The translations under genes and the position numbers were made by a program. A stretch of 64,000 nucleotides of DNA from assembly GCA_024195265.1 (NCBI GenBank), contig JAJLRJ010000010.1, positions 14,582,754-14,646,753 of the forward strand. The letters are read 5' to 3'. The notes beneath the pieces were generated by a model. It was not told the DNA's origin. It saw nothing but the letters and a program-made list of their open reading frames with translations, and did not search any database. The DNA is from Dendrophyllia cribrosa (lineage: Eukaryota; Cnidaria; Anthozoa; Scleractinia; Dendrophylliidae). How positions within the stretch are numbered: position 1 is the first letter of the stretch; the number at the start of each line of letters is the position of its first letter. Below are positions 1-11,356 of this stretch, piece by piece.

Positions 1-2580
1 AAAACGATAGGCGAAAAACAACAATGATTTTGAGCATGTGCCTTTGTTCAGAATTTCGTAATATTACGAATGACAATACTAGTATTGACGATCTTTCAAA
101 ATATGTAAAGTTTGGTCTGGGGAAATGAGTTTGAGATTTTTAAGAATTTGTTGAAAATCGTGAACGAAAGACATAAAATCACGCCACCTTGTGTATGCGT
201 GACCAACAACAAAAACACTTAGAACGTTTTTCCTTGAGAAATCTTGGCAATTGAACTCTGACGCCAAAAAACAATGGAAATATACAAACCTTCACTTGGA
301 TATGACATTCTTGAATGTCCAAAATGTTTCGTTTTGCCGTCTGTTCAATTTCATTCGTGAAGTTGATCACGAACAGTGAAGATCAGTGAAGCCCGTTGCC
401 ACGATCAAAACCGCTTTACTCAGTTTTCGCTGAATTCTTCGTAGCTCACTTTGCACTTTCGTACTCTTTATGCTGTTGATACAATTTTTTTCTGGTGAAA
501 ACTGTAAAAGGGCTCACAATAAAGCGAACTAGTTCAAACATGTGTTCCCAGTTTTCCATCATTGCATAACCGTGAACCAATTTGAGACCATATGCAAATT
601 ACGTCTGAAATTTGCATATCAGGCTGAGCAAGCGTTCGTGACAGTCACGGTTGGTACACAGGGTGGATATTAAGGTATTCTTAGTGGCCAAAATTCCATA
701 TTTTTTTGAAATTTGATGAGTGTTGTTCGGAAGTCTTCAATTAATACAGTACAAAACAGGAAAGAGATCTCGTGGGTTTTAAAATACAGTATTGACAGAA
801 AACCAATATTTATTACATGGGTGGGGTTGGGTTGGGGTGGATCTTGTCGGCCTGGATTTCACATGTTAAGCTACACAAATAATCTTTCAAACGAGAACGC
901 AGGTACAAAGATTGAGAAAATTTGATCCATTTACTTGTCATTGTTTTTATTTTTAGAGTTTTATAAAGTCTTCTACTTCCGCTTCTGGTATCTAATTGGA
1001 CTACTATAGTAAAACAACAACAAAGACAGGCCAGCCCTAGTTTCATTTCTAGAGTGTGACAATCGACAATGCTTTAGTTGTGAGAGAAACATTCCTCCTT
1101 CATTGTCCCGCTTTTAATAAGAAATATTTCGGTTAATCTTCTCTTTAGCCGATACATACATGACTCGCGCTTTCCGCTCATTCCTTGCTCTGGTATTACC
1201 TTTTTCTGTTTTTTAAGGGGGAGGTCGGGCCAATAAGAAATCAATTCCTGCGAAAAATTGCAGACGAAAAAAAAATAAACACAATAAAATGAAGTTAAAA
1301 ACACATTGAAAACTAGCGGAAAAGAATCAATGCAAGGCACGTTTCATGCACAGAATTAAGAAATATAATTGATCAACTAATCAATCAATTAATGCCAATA
1401 TAATGAAAATAAAATTAACTGATGTGATATTTTTTTGGTGTATATTGTAGGAGAGCTATTAGGCATTTAACTTTAAAACACCCTTATGGACTACTTGTCC
1501 TAGAAAGAAAATTGGGAAACCATGGAACAAAGAATCTTCCGCATTCTGAATTCTTAGGGGTTTTTACAACAAAAACAAACAACAACGGGTTTATTTGAAA
1601 CCTTCCAATTACAACAGTACCTCCCATCTATCATACATACATAATTTCATTCCACTTTAAGCGAATGCTACGTCGCTTGTACAATATATGATAGTCCAAT
1701 ACACCCTCTGGTGTCGTATTCAGGGCACATGCACCCCATTGGGAGAGATGGGGCAGAAAACGTTTGGGAAAGTTCTGCTTTCTCTAGTTCAGGTACTGCA
1801 GTCGCACAGTGTTCAGAGCCTTGAAGCATACCGCACTGTACATAGCGCGAGCATTAAACCTTTCTAAAAAAAATACATGAAACATATGGCAAAAAAACCC
1901 AATGAATACCTTATCCACCCATGTACCAACCGTGACTGTCACGAACGCTTGCTCAGCCTGATATGCAAATTTGAGACGTAATTTGCATATAGTCTCAAAA
2001 CGGTTCACGGTTATGCAAGGATGGAAAACTGGGAACACATGCTTGAACTAGTTCGCTTTATTATCAGCCCTTTTACAGTTTCCGCCAGAAATCTGGTAAA
2101 AAAATTGTATCAACAGTATAAAGGATACGAAAGTGCAAAGTGAGCTACGAAGAATTCAGCGAAAAGTTTGTAAAAGCGTTTTTGATCGTGGCTACGGGCT
2201 TCACTGTTCATGATAAACTTCACGAATGAAATTGAACAGAAGTCAAAACGAAACACTATGGACATTCAAGAATGTCATATCCAAGTTAAGGTTTGTATAT
2301 TTTCATTGTTTTTTTTGTTTTTTGGCGTCAGAGTTGCCAAGATTTCTCAAAGAAAAACGTTTTTGTTTTTGTTGTTGGTCACGCACACACAAGATGGCGT
2401 GATTTTACGTCTTTCGTTCACGATTTTCAACAAATTCTTAAAAATCCCAAATTCATTTCCCCAAACTAAACTTTGCATATTTTGAAAGATCGTCAACTCT
2501 AGTATTGTCATTCATAATATTACGAAATTCTGAACAAAGGCACATGCTCAAAATCATCGCTGTTTTTAGCCTTCCGTTTT
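1..2580. repeat. Fold-back element with ~680-bp inverted arms (left end cut by window)
   Basis: Bases 1-682 reappear as an imperfect inverted copy at about 1903-2580. Shared marks include the run ending in AATATTACGAATGACAATACTAG, the CCGTGACTGTCACG region and the TGCATAACCGTGAACC segment. The spacer of about 1.2 kb has no credible gene, and short ORFs on both arms are only mirror images of each other. The right arm ends near TTCCGTTTTACGG; its partner would lie before base 1, so the true left end and any target duplication are outside the window. It is a fold-back or large MITE-like DNA element of unknown superfamily. Confidence 0.8.
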
Positions 2581-3380
2581 ACGGAGGACGGGAGAGCCAT
2601 AAGCTTTTGACTTCATTTGAATACTTAGATTAAACTAATTTTTATGAAATCATGGTATTTAGACTGTGACAAGTAGTACAATAAATCGGAGCTATGACAG
2701 CTTTTTCTAGCGCAGTAGTTTTGATACGCGAGTCGAGTGAATCATGACTTATTTTAAGCCTATTTGGTGTCGCCAAATCGAACCCCGGGCTGAAAACTAA
2801 TGTTTTCGTTTTCCCAGAAACAAATAAGTTTTTCAAGAAAAAAACTACACAGCAATTGTATACTTACTAAAGGCTACCTGAATGCAAAAGACGAGCGAAT
2901 TTTAGTTTTTTAACTTTGCCGTGTAATGTTTGATTTTTGCACGGATTTGCTCTTAATAGCAGTTGCCCACTAAGTAAGGACACTATTAAAAACTAAGAAT
3001 ATTACAGAAAAAATACCTATATACAGGCCTTTTTTCTCGCGCTTAGCGCCGGCCGGCTACATGTATTTACTTCGAGTTCTGATTGGTTCATTGGAGTCTG
3101 TTGTGATTGGCAAGTAATTTTTACTTTGTTCTCGGTTTTACAACGCTCAATTGAAAACCGCTCTATAAGGGTGCGTTCCATTGCTCGTAGTATTTCGAAA
3201 TTAAAATTACCGGATTAGTCATTAAATTTCAAGCTCTAGAGCATATTAGAACTGCAAACTGACCGATACTTTGCCGACATGCACACGAAACTCGACGTAC
3301 ATTTTGATAACAGTCGTTATTAATCCAGTTAATTTGTGGACGTCCCGTTTGTTTCACTGGGAAGCTGCTTAATTAAGCTA
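2581..3380. other. Intergenic, no gene seen
   Basis: AT-rich sequence with stops in all frames. No repeat boundary, RNA gene or recognisable coding segment was found. Confidence 0.5.
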
Positions 3381-3382
3381 TA

Positions 3383-4432
3383 CAGTTGAACCTCTCTAAT
3401 ACGGACACCGAAGGGACAGAGCAAAGTGTCCGTATTAGGGAGGTGTCCGTACTATAGAGGTCACCACGATGACGTCACTTTTAAGACTCCACTGACAGTT
3501 TTTGTTCAGTAATTAATAAAAACAGGCCCACACTCGTCAAGACAAATCAAGTCAAGTTTATTTTGTCCCATGATTGATGTTACAGTAGTACAAGTCATAG
3601 TTATGATAAGGGAGCAGGAGCTCTCAACAAACCCTACTGAGCTTACAAGGAGAGCCCCTGTTACATCGTGTTTTTACCTACTTTACAATAACATGGCTAT
3701 TGGTTAACTATTCATTACCTAAATCATATTTCAATACATATGAATATATTTTAGCGTTTGCTAAATACATTTCTACCAAGAAGATTATTTACAGAGAAGA
3801 TAGTTTTGGATTTCAAAAGATGACATTTCCATAATGGAGATATGGATAAACTAGTGCATAATAAAGCGTTCTATTAATACTTTAAGTGACACATAATGCC
3901 GAGCTTTACAATGAATTCCAGTTGTTTTTGAGATTTTGTGTTGAATATAGTCAATGTGTTGTTTCCATGTTAACTTGGAGTCTATGTTTTTAACTGCATC
4001 TAAATCGATTAATACACAGCATTGAGACACTGTCTATCAGTAGTATACTACAATGTAAAATTCTCAGCTACATAAGGTATACGAATCACTGTTTTAAAAA
4101 CGAAACGAACTACAACGCAATGCTGCATGTGAAAAAGTAATATAAAGTACAATTCTGAAAACGTCTTTCAATATATGTTTGTAACCACAAATTACTTACT
4201 CAAACTATCATCACCTGATCACCGGAGTGTCCGTAATAAAGAGGTTAAGTTTATATGAATTTGCTCTCTGGGGCCGAGATTTAGTGTCCGTTGTCCGTAT
4301 TAGAGAGGGTCCGTACTATAGAGGGTTTTTTTGTTTAAGAAAATATGCGAGAATTTTGTCGGGACATAGGAAACTGTCCGTAATAGAGAGGTGTCCGTAT
4401 TAGAGAGGTGTCCGTAAGGAGAGGTTCGACTG
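3383..4432. mobile_element. Non-autonomous pogo/Tigger-like DNA transposon
   Basis: The element runs from CAGTTGAACCTCTCTAATAC to the inverted GAGGTTCGACTG and is flanked on both sides by TA. That terminus and a TA duplication are typical of the pogo/Tigger branch of Tc1-mariner. Copies of a GGTGTCCGTATTAGAGAGG-type unit are repeated inside both ends as subterminal repeats. There is no transposase ORF. The middle (about 3530-3700) looks like an unrelated inserted repeat. Confidence 0.75.
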
Positions 4433-4619
4433 TATTTCCGTTTTCGTTGAGTTACGTCCATGCACGCTCAACATTTACTCTTGCGCGCGCGTTTTCTTTT
4501 TGAGAATTGACGCGAACTACAACTAACGGTCATAACACGTATGAAAGGGGTTCGTTACTTACATGCCCGAATCGCCGATTTGGGTTTGGGCGCGTTCTAG
4601 TTTAGAGTAAAAAAACAAA

Positions 4620-5431
4620 ATGTTTGCCAAAACTATTACTCTACATTTGGACTTTCACAAAAGCTTACCGACGCCAAAGGTTTCATCACAAGACTGGTAT
4701 TTTTCAAAAAAGCTCCGAACAAACCTTCTGGGAATCTACTGTGCCAACCAACAAGTGATTCACTGTTTCATGTACGACGAAAGTATAGCAGGTACGGGCC
4801 CAAATGAAGTAATATCGATTTTGGACTACACAGTTGGAAAGCTTCAGAATGACCTTGGGAGGCATAATCAACTTATTGTGTGGTGTGACAATTCTCCGGC
4901 ACAATTCAAGGAAAATTATTTATTTTTTATTTGGATTACTTGGTGAGACGAGGTGACTTTCTAAGAGCCAATCTGAAGTTTTTACTTGCAGGCCATTCGT
5001 ATTCTATTTGTGACCGACGGTTTGGAAAGATTCAAAAAATTTTCGACACCCAGGAAATTATCCAAATACCAGAACAATGGGCGACTGTATTGAACAATAG
5101 TGGGCTGTCAAACGTCAAAGTTCATTGGGTCACTCTAGACATGATTAAAGACTATAAATCATTTTTGAAATTACAATATGTTGCTAGAAATGAAGATTTG
5201 CAACATGAGAAGTTTGAAGTAAAAAACATTGCCTGGTTGAATTTTGGATATGGTGAAAAGATGAACACTGAAGGCAATCTCGAACTTGTACACCACCCCG
5301 AAGAAGTCTTCATCCGATTTTGCATAGATCCCAAAGAACTTCCCAAGACCGTTTCGCATCTTAAGAAAAAGCAAGCAACGAAAACGGTAGGCTCAATCGA
5401 AATAACAAAAGCTGATTGGTTTATTAACTGA
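4620..5431 (+). pseudogene. DUF7869-like transposon-associated protein, frameshifted
   Basis: Two overlapping reading frames make one protein of about 270 residues. The first has a DFHKSLPTPK-like segment near its start, then GPNEVISIL and WCDNSPAQFKENY. The second carries AGHSYSICDRRFGKIQ. This order (DF..LP.P, then a DN..Q.KN segment, then GHS...DR.FG.I) matches the DUF7869-type RNase H-like domain spread by cnidarian and arthropod transposons. The frame changes near 4925, inside the alignable part, so the gene is broken. The family link is from memory of its motif pattern; no transposon ends were found around it. Confidence 0.6.
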
Positions 5432-5478
5432 CATCGGTCAAAAGTTCACAGGCGGAACGCACTGAGTATTTTGACTGT

Positions 5479-6205
5479 AAAACATTATCAACTCAAGTCT
5501 AAATCATATTCAACAGGTTTATGTACTTTTCTATGTCACTGTTTGAAATTATGTTAAAAACTCCAACAGGTTGACTTTGTGACCTACAGTCAACCTATGG
5601 TCAATCCCGGGGGGGGGGGGGGGGGGGGGAGGGTACTCCCATATATCAGCTATATGGGTATGTGTCGCTGTGAAGGGTATGGTTTTCAGGCAGTTAAGTC
5701 TGGGATAGAGTATAGTAATCAGAGTTTTTTGGTCTAGAATAGGGTATCATTTTCTGCGAACTTGATCAGTTGCGTGAACAATTTAGTCTAGACAAGGTTT
5801 TACTGGCAAATGGCATTTAAAAATCGGTACGGCGGGAAGTACGGCATTTTTACTGACCCCTGTTAACTAGTAACTGTGATAGTGAGCGTGTTTCTGGACA
5901 ATAGCGAGTCTGGAATAGGTCTAGGATAGGGTAGGGTTTTTCGGTGTTTAGTCTAGAATAGGGTTGCAAAATGCAGCTAAAATGGTCTAGTGTAGGTTAA
6001 GGGTCTCAGAGTCCCAGCGGCACACCCCCACCCAAAAATTTGCAGAGTACCCCCCTCCCGGGGGTCAATCCAAACATTAAAACATTACCAACTCAAGTCT
6101 AAATCATATTCAACAGGTTTATGTACTTTTCCAGGTCACTGCTTCAATTGTGTAAAACTCCAGCAGGTGACTTTTGTGATGTGTGACCTATAGTAAAAAA
6201 AATAC
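5479..6205. repeat. Two ~130-bp tandem units split by a G-rich MITE-like insert
   Basis: A unit beginning AAAACATTATCAACTCAAG (5479-5607) recurs after the insert from about 6077. Between them, 5608-6062 is bounded by GGTCAATCC on both sides (5599-5607 and 6063-6071), a candidate 9-bp target duplication. The insert has a long G run on the left, GAGTACCCCCCTCCC on the right, and internal GGTCTAGAATAGGGT motifs. Its inverted ends pair GGGAGGGTACTC with GAGTACCCCCC, so a DNA transposon is likely. There is no coding sequence. Confidence 0.6.
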
Positions 6206-6567
6206 AGTCAGTAGTTAATTTTGTATTTTACAACCAAACTTAATTCCCTGGAGATCAAAGTACATACCCCTGACACCAACACAAGTGTTCGCAAATTGCA
6301 TATATTTATTCAAATATGACATTTACGTAGCATAAGAGCTGGCTGTGCCAGCATTTTTTGTGCGGATTCCAGAGTACAAATTGGTTATTCATGTAGTTGC
6401 AACAGCACTGTTCTTTTTACAGGATGTGACCCTGGTCGATAAGTTATCTTCAGTTTTCATTTACAGTTCACAACCCGAGTACAATTTGAGAACAATTTGC
6501 CCTCCTAATACAGTATTTTAGCAAGTGACATAGCAAAAATGACAGGTACCTTTTCCAAAATTGAGAC

Positions 6568-6570
<3 letters not shown>
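6206..6570. other. Intergenic, no gene seen
   Basis: Non-coding AT-rich sequence leading into a (TA)n tract. Nothing recognisable. Confidence 0.5.
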
Positions 6571-6610
<40 letters not shown>

Positions 6611-6826
6611 TAATAAACTGGTTTAAGACTTCAGAGGTAGTTCATCGTTTTATTACTACAGCTCTGTTTCGTATGGCCAAAAGATGACCACACTCATCAG
6701 GCAATATCAACGATTGACCGTTAAATTACAATAACTGGCTATAAAAGCGGGGATACGGTTGCTATGAGATATAAAAACATGCGTAATTTTATCATGTGAG
6801 TGCTATTTATAATTTGGGAGATTGTG

Positions 6827-7399
6827 TTACTTTATTATAAAGTTCTTGAGGAGGTATCTGTTTCTGTGGGGGCATGAACTTGCTAACTCATTTCGTTTGT
6901 TCAGACTGCAGAGATCCTTTTTACAGATGATTATGAATTTTTCAAAAAGACATAAATTACATTTCTTAGTAATGTTGTTGTAAGGTTTGCATTGTTTGAT
7001 GATTTTCCACTTCAGGTTGAAAGGCTTGTTGTTGTCTTTAAGTGTCCATATGTGCTTCGATAATTCAGTTTCGTGTCTCTTGTTTTGATGTCGAAAGGAA
7101 GATGTGTGGTTTCTGTAACGTTCTTTGAAGTTTGTGGCGAGTCCTACGTATGAATCTGTTGATGTTTCAGTTGTGACTGTTGCTTGGTAGACTACGTTTG
7201 TTGTGAGGCATTTTCCTTCGAGGGGGCATTGATCTTTTTTTCGGCAGTTACATTCTTTGTCGAGTGTTTGTGACTGGTTGCAATCTGATAGTAGTATTTT
7301 GTTGTGTGACGAGATGTTTGTTTTCATGTTTGGCATGCAGGAGTAGCTCAGCTTTGGCGGTTGTATCAATCGTTGATATTGCCTGATGAGTGTGGTCAT
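6827..7399 (-). CDS. Penelope GIY-YIG endonuclease domain, 5'-truncated
   Basis: This 190-residue open frame holds a Cys-rich segment CNCRKKDQCPLEGKC followed by NVVYQATV and SYVGLATNFKERYRNH. That is the zinc-binding linker and GIY-YIG core that end Penelope ORFs; here the signature reads as VYQATV...YVG. The nuclease nicks the target during retrotransposition. The frame runs upstream into the inverted repeat with no reverse transcriptase, so the start shown is only the first available codon. The frame is otherwise undamaged, suggesting a fairly young fragment. Confidence 0.75.
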   Translation of the reverse strand: MTTLIRQYQRLIQPPKLSYSCMPNMKTNISSHNKILLSDCNQSQTLDKECNCRKKDQCPLEGKCLTTNVVYQATVTTETSTDSYVGLATNFKERYRNHTSSFRHQNKRHETELSKHIWTLKDNNKPFNLKWKIIKQCKPYNNITKKCNLCLFEKFIIICKKDLCSLNKRNELASSCPHRNRYLLKNFIIK

Positions 7400-7535
7400 C
7401 TTTTGGCCATACGAAACAGAGCTGTAGTAATAAAACGATGAACTACCTCTGAAGTCTTAAACCAGTTTATTATAATTGTCAATGCTCCTCTAAGAGTTGT
7501 GCGCTCTCTGAAATACATTCAAATCAAATTCAAGA

Positions 7536-7538
<3 letters not shown>

Positions 7539-7592
<54 letters not shown>
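7539..7592. repeat. (TA)n microsatellite
   Basis: A run of TA dinucleotides bordering the Penelope fragment on the right, matching the tract at 6571-6605 on its left. Confidence 0.9.
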
Positions 7593-9501
7593 CTTGATGG
7601 TGTCCGGCAGTTGCCTGGCAACAAAAATCGTGACCGCTGACAATGGCGCACTCATGTTTATTCATGGCGGCCGTGCCGGCGGCCGTTTACCCTTACTCTT
7701 CTTCTGTGAAAAAATGTTTACTTTCGGTGAAACACAACCAATTTCTGATGCAAATGAGAACGAACAGCAAACACAACAACGCTGAATTCAACAAGTGGCT
7801 GGAAATCCTTGTCCGAGAAAATTAACCACCGAAACTCCGCTAAACGGTGATTTGAAATTCAGCGCGATCGAGCAACGAAGAGACGAGAGACTTCGAACAG
7901 CCTAGGCACACCATTTGACTAGGTTCAAACGCCTAGACAAAATGCCGCCATTAGAATTCTGAACGTAACCGATCAGGAGAGGCGACACCGACTGGAAGTG
8001 TTGGACGAAATGATTCTGTTTGTAGACGCAACGAGAGGCGGCAAGAATTACACCATCAACTAAATTTTAACTCGTGACGAATATCTTCCATACGTACCTG
8101 ATACGGTAGGGAAAAGCAAACACTGATTACAGGAAAGGCTAAATGATCAAAACTACAGATCAAACAAGTGGAAATTATTTCCCAAATTTACAACGTTAAC
8201 ATGATGTAGCATTGTTTGTGAATGAACAGTGAGTGAAATGTGGTTTGTATACGTAAGCTTATACGTATACGCTATCTTGAGTTTACAGCATTCTTCATAA
8301 AATAGTTCAATAAGTAACATTCGAATGGATTAGTAAGGAGAATTTCTGTTTACAATTTGGATAAAAACATTTTGTTAGGAAAATACATGACACATCAACT
8401 GATTACTGCTTTACATTTATTAGTGGAACGGTGATCAGTATCTTAAATCTCCTCACAATATCAGTGTACAAGCAAGTACATAGATTATGCAAATTGAGAA
8501 CCTGATCACCTTCAACATGAGTTGTCTGGAAATTTAATACAAATTCACTGTAGTTATATGGCTATGTGAACTGTATTGACAGTAAGGAGAATGTACATGA
8601 ACATCAACAAACTAATTCTGATTTTGAGACTTTTAAAGGGGCTAACTGGTCATGAAGACCTAAGTCCTGGTCTTAACCTACGAATTCTCCATCCAGGTCT
8701 CTATACATTGCTTATGGTATTTGCAGAGAATCTGTTTCTTCATCTTGAATATTCATGTTTTGTATTTCCCATGACCTGTATCCAAAATATAGTATTGTTA
8801 CTGCTGGAAGAATCTTATGCCACTTTCACCATTAAGTTGTTATTTTTTGAACAACATCACTTTTCAGCAGCAGTAACCTCCTGTGATCTCAACCATTCAA
8901 GCAAATAGAGAATTGTGTTACCAATTATTTAATACCCAGTATATAGAACAAAAACTATAGCAGTATCTAAAAGGAACAGGTTAGTTTGGGAGATAGCACT
9001 CACAAGCTTCAAAAGTGGAATTTGAGAAAATCAAAATAAACAGAACACCACTGCATATTGTCCTGGACCCATGTCCACAACAGTACTTAATGCATCCACT
9101 TTCAGACCAATTTTCCTTCTGACAAAAATTAATGAAGATAGGTTGGGGGGTGGGGGGGGGGGGGGGGGGAGACAAAGGGCCTGACGATTGTTTACCCAGT
9201 CCCATAGCAGTTACAGCGACTCACAGCTCAAAACCCACAAGTAACCAGCACCAGCTCTCATTTATTTTATTTTAGGAAGACAGGACACAAAGTACAAGTT
9301 AAATAAAAGAGACTGGGAACGAAAATGTCTCAACTTTAAATTTTGCGGCCATTGGCCAGCAAGCAACCCAACCTCTCCATTTAAATCAGAAATTCCATCT
9401 CTCCCTCCCATATCCCTAAAATTTTAGTGCATCCCCCGAGCTTCGCGAGGTTCTGCGAGACACGTATTTCTAGTATTGATTGTAATTGGCTTGAAAGGAA
9501 A
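7593..9501. other. Intergenic, no convincing gene
   Basis: Nothing recognisable in about 1.9 kb. Short ORFs near 7594-7825 and 8576-8908 match no family I know and have unremarkable composition. A poly-G tract lies near 9147-9170. Confidence 0.45.
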
Positions 9502-10640
9502 TTAAGGGATCGTGCGCTTACTACTATCAAAATCCTCAACCTGGTTATCCGGGGTCTGTTCATCTGCTTTCCGTTTCCGAGTAGCGCCGGACTGATCCAT
9601 TGGCTCAGCAGTCGAAGGCGCAGCAGATCGTTTAGCCCTCGTCTTCGGCTTTGGTCTTAGTAGCACGGCGCTCAAAAGCGAGCTCAGGGGGGGGGGGGGG
9701 GGGGGAAGTACAGGGGCCGGTTTTCGGCGACTAGGTCTAGGTCTTAAAGGTCTTGGAGTAGGTGTAAACAATGGAGGGGTGTTCTCAGCTGGCTGCGAAG
9801 AGGCCTGTGAAGAAGTTTGTGAAGAAACGTGCGAAAGAGCTTGCGAAGAAACATCATCCGCAGGAGGGGGGGAGGCGGGATAGGAACATCTGCCATCACG
9901 CTATAAGTTACAGAGTCAACAATGTGTAAATCATCAGTGGATGGAGGGTCAGCAGGAAGTGGAACATCTGCCAAAACACTATCAGAAACAGAATCGGTGA
10001 TCATAATCTCAGGAAACAGCCGCTAACACACTATCAGAGACGGAATTCTCAATAGCTGGCGTAGACTCAGCAGCAGGCGCAGACATCTGCGCTAAAGCAC
10101 TATCAGAGACATAATCAACAGCGGGAGGAAGCGTGAGAGCTGCGGCGAGAGGCTGAGATTCACCAGAAACTGAAGAATCAATCGAAGCCTGATCGTCGTC
10201 CACGTTAACCGTAGAGGTGTGACGCAGCATCATCACCAATTGAAGCCTGATCGTCGACCACATTAGCCGTAGAGGTATGGGACTCAGCATCATCATCAAA
10301 AGACTCCGCATAGACAGGTCGATGAGGAGCATAAACCTCAGAAGGTTTGCGATACCAGGAGTACTTGCAATTCCGTGCCAGATGCTTATCAGATTTACAG
10401 ATACAGCATAATGGCACCTCGAGACAGTCGCGAGCTTGATGGCCAATATCCTCGCAGTTGAAACAGACGGTACTTGTGCACGCAGCAGCGAGATGACGGT
10501 TGCTGTTGCATCTTCGACATGTTAGTTTTTGACCGGGATAGCTCAAACGAACAAGGAATTTTCCAAAGCGCAAGAAACTCGGAAGGAATCGGGCGATACA
10601 AACTTGATAATGACGAAGGCCATTGCAAATAAACCTGTGC
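9502..10640 (-). pseudogene. Non-LTR retrotransposon ORF1 (CCHC gag-like), broken
   Basis: Read on the - strand, the protein starts with a basic segment (FLRFGKFLVRLSYPGQKLTC). It continues through three Cys/His knuckles around CRRCNSNRHLAAAC, CFNCEDIGHQARDC and CCICKSDKHLARNC, then a long acidic Ser/Asp-rich region. It ends in a Pro/Arg/Lys-rich tail finishing at 9502. This is the layout of an ORF1 nucleic-acid chaperone of LINEs. At least two frame changes occur (near 10205 and near 10000), and a segment of about 50 bp encoding a VDDQASI motif is duplicated at 10170-10290. The N-terminal RRM-like part is missing where element A1 begins. No ORF2 follows. Confidence 0.7.
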
Positions 10641-10914
10641 GAATGATGTTTCTCTTCCACGTGGGACAATTTAGTGGGACATTTGCCAGTACGCATGCGC
10701 AGAAGCGCTTTTTGACGAAATGGGTTCAAATTCAATGACAAACATGATAACGATGTAGTGTTTCTTCCATGTTGCAAATAAACCTGTGCGAATGATGTTT
10801 CTCTTCCACGTGGGACAATTTAGTGGGACATTTGCCAGTACGCATGCGCAGAAGCGCTTTTTGACGAAATGGGTTCAAATTCGATGACAAACATGATAGC
10901 GATGTAGTGTTTCT
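10616..10914. repeat. Tandem duplication, ~149-bp unit, at left end of element A1
   Basis: The unit containing GCAAATAAACCTGTGCGAAT, CCACGTGGGACAATTTAGTG and ACGCATGCGCAGAAGCGC occurs twice in a row. The second copy is continuous with the rest of the left inverted repeat. The right end of A1 has only one copy, so the duplication is specific to this end. The first part of the unit reads as LINE ORF1-flank sequence, implying that the duplication happened after insertion. Confidence 0.8.
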
Positions 10915-10959
10915 TCCATGTGGGACACATGTAGTAAACTCAACGGATTTTTAGCGACA

Positions 10960-10969
10960 GCGCATGCGC
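10960..10969. promoter_or_regulatory. NRF1-like palindrome GCGCATGCGC (left end)
   Basis: A perfect GCGCATGCGC palindrome, the consensus site of the metazoan factor NRF1. The same site is in the right repeat at 25327-25336. Related CGCATGCGCA sites lie at 10692-10701, 10841-10850 and 25447-25456. Role inferred from sequence only. Confidence 0.5.
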
Positions 10970-11126
10970 AGTATCATTTCTTAGTTTAATGTTAAGGTTT
11001 TTAGCCCAAATTCAAAGTCTCACACATGTTTGTAACAAATTCAACTATACGTTTAATAATAAAAAAGATCTAAGATACATGCGTCGGGTCCTAGAGACTG
11101 CAACTGTGAAAAGAAATGTCACCTGA

Positions 11127-11318
11127 TCAATTTGTCAGGAAAGGTTTTTGAATGCTATTTATGCTAGAGTCTATGTCCATCGGTGTTTCCTCTTTTCTTT
11201 CTGGACATTCTATATCAGAGCTCCCCTTGATTCCATTTGGCCCATAGTAGATAGCGCGAGTGATACGACTCTCAAGATCACCATCAAAACCATCTAGTTC
11301 CAATGAAGTAAGATACAT
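11127..11318 (-). CDS. Small conserved ORF, left repeat
   Basis: A 63-residue ORF starting MYLTSLELDGFDGDLESRI lies just downstream of the SLOG-like gene on the same strand. The right repeat has a 56-residue counterpart at 24981-25151 with the same start and only a few substitutions, ending earlier through a stop. Conservation of the frame in both copies is mild support for coding, but the repeats are nearly identical anyway. It is acidic and has no recognised domain. It could be a second cistron or simply 3' flanking sequence. Confidence 0.4.
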   Translation of the reverse strand: MYLTSLELDGFDGDLESRITRAIYYGPNGIKGSSDIECPERKEETPMDIDSSINSIQKPFLTN

Positions 11319-11356
11319 GGTGGTCCAAGGGAACTTTGAAAGCTCTCGAACCCGTT

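Larger units (their letters stand above)
6571..7592 (-). mobile_element. Penelope-like retroelement fragment with inverted terminal repeats
   Basis: A block of about 110 bp (6606-6719, with AAACTGGTTTAAGACTTCAG and GGCCAAAAGATGACCACACT) is repeated in inverted orientation at about 7383-7484. Both outer edges are (TA)n tracts (6571-6605 and 7539-7592). Penelope-like elements often carry such inverted partial terminal repeats and insert in AT-rich sites. Between the repeats lies a GIY-YIG endonuclease fragment on the - strand. The reverse transcriptase is missing, so this is a 5'-truncated copy. Confidence 0.75.

Noticed and set aside
9381..9660. Overlapping ORFs on both strands near 9.4-9.7 kb as a separate gene
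   Set aside because: They cover the basic C-terminal tail of the LINE ORF1 in wrong frames.
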